A DNA stretch of 8,686 nt from Actinomycetota bacterium (GTDB lineage: Bacteria > Actinomycetota > Actinomycetes > Streptosporangiales > Streptosporangiaceae): positions 19,795 to 28,480 of the forward strand of contig PLIQ01000068.1 of assembly GCA_003140115.1 (NCBI GenBank), given 5' to 3'. Made by a program: the position numbers and the translations under genes. Below, one piece after another: positions 8,519-8,686 of this stretch; the stretch's first letter is position 1; every line of letters starts with the position of its first letter. The notes under the pieces were generated by a model. That model had not been told where the DNA came from. It was given only the letters and a program-made list of their open reading frames with translations, and searched no databases.

Positions 8519-8686
8519 GTGAGCCCGATCCGCGCTATCGTGCACGCGCTGTCCATCACCGGGTCGATGACGTGGGAGATCACCTGGGCGCTGATCCTCG
8601 GGTTCGGGCTGTCGGCGATGATCCAGGCCCTGGTCAGGAAGTCCACGATCATCCGCCTGCTCGGCGATGACCGGCCGCGGACGCTC
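8519..8686 (+). CDS. Permease, partial (UPF0718/ArsP_1-like)
   Basis: The first 56 residues are present, from GTG (MSPIRAIVHALSITGSMTWEITWALILGFGLSAMIQALVRKSTIIRLLGDDRPRTL); the gene is cut by the window edge. The N-terminal helix TWALILGFGLSAMIQALV followed by a charged R-K-S and DDRPRTL is typical of the predicted permeases of the DUF318/ArsP_1 type. GGAGG touches the GTG; GAGGGAG at 8502-8508 is better placed as ribosome binding site. Control by the upstream CsoR-like site suggests a metal- or sulfur-stress function. A frame from 8485 in another phase is a shadow. Confidence 0.65.
   Translation, partial: MSPIRAIVHALSITGSMTWEITWALILGFGLSAMIQALVRKSTIIRLLGDDRPRTL

Noticed and set aside
8485..8670. 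Plus-strand frame starting at ATG 8485
   Set aside because: Its ATG lies within the CsoR-like operator, and the product is Arg/Asp-rich; the frame from GTG 8519 encodes a clear permease N terminus.

Overview
The window suggests a high-GC actinobacterium. The evidence is GC-rich DNA with GTG starts, several genes whose -10 box sits about 7 nt from the start codon (leaderless mRNAs), an F420-type luciferase-like oxidoreductase, a vapBC module and a CsoR-type operator. The genus cannot be fixed from sequence alone.

Layout. Positions 1-242 hold no gene I can support. From 243 to 4478 the minus strand carries a giant tRNA gene array: 36 tRNAs that fold acceptably and six damaged or tRNA-like units, usually 1-8 nt apart. 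Together they cover all 20 amino acids: Arg x4, Ser x4, Val x3, Thr x3, Pro x3, two each of Glu, Lys, Gln and Leu, and one each of the others. The array is interrupted once, at about 2940-3690, by a gene for a zinc-ribbon/LAGLIDADG homing endonuclease. Its reading frame runs on without a stop through three tRNA units. At the right end is a leader (4480-4670) with a candidate promoter, a 21-codon ORF and a strong hairpin. A second promoter with a perfect TTGACA box lies inside the array at about 4343-4372.

Oddities of the array. Twelve of the 36 tRNAs have C instead of the nearly universal U at position 33 of the anticodon loop, within perfect or near-perfect stems. One unit has all its stems but lacks four anticodon-loop bases. 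Others have a T-loop insertion, a missing D arm or a missing 3' half. Three Thr tRNAs have shortened D arms, and a Leu(GAG) tRNA has only a 5-nt variable region. Encoded CCA ends are present in some units and absent in others. This looks like an acquired mobile or phage-type tRNA set that is partly decaying. The C33 changes could make the tRNAs resistant to anticodon-loop nucleases.

Right flank. A vapB-vapC toxin-antitoxin pair (minus) has a palindromic operator inside its promoter. Next is a two-gene ABC-2 exporter operon (minus). A divergent LLM-class F420-dependent oxidoreductase (plus) follows, then the start of a permease gene behind a CsoR/CstR-like palindrome, cut by the window edge. 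VapC toxins of actinobacteria are known tRNA/rRNA nucleases, so a vapBC module beside a tRNA array with altered anticodon loops is the most interesting functional pairing here. A direct link is only inference.
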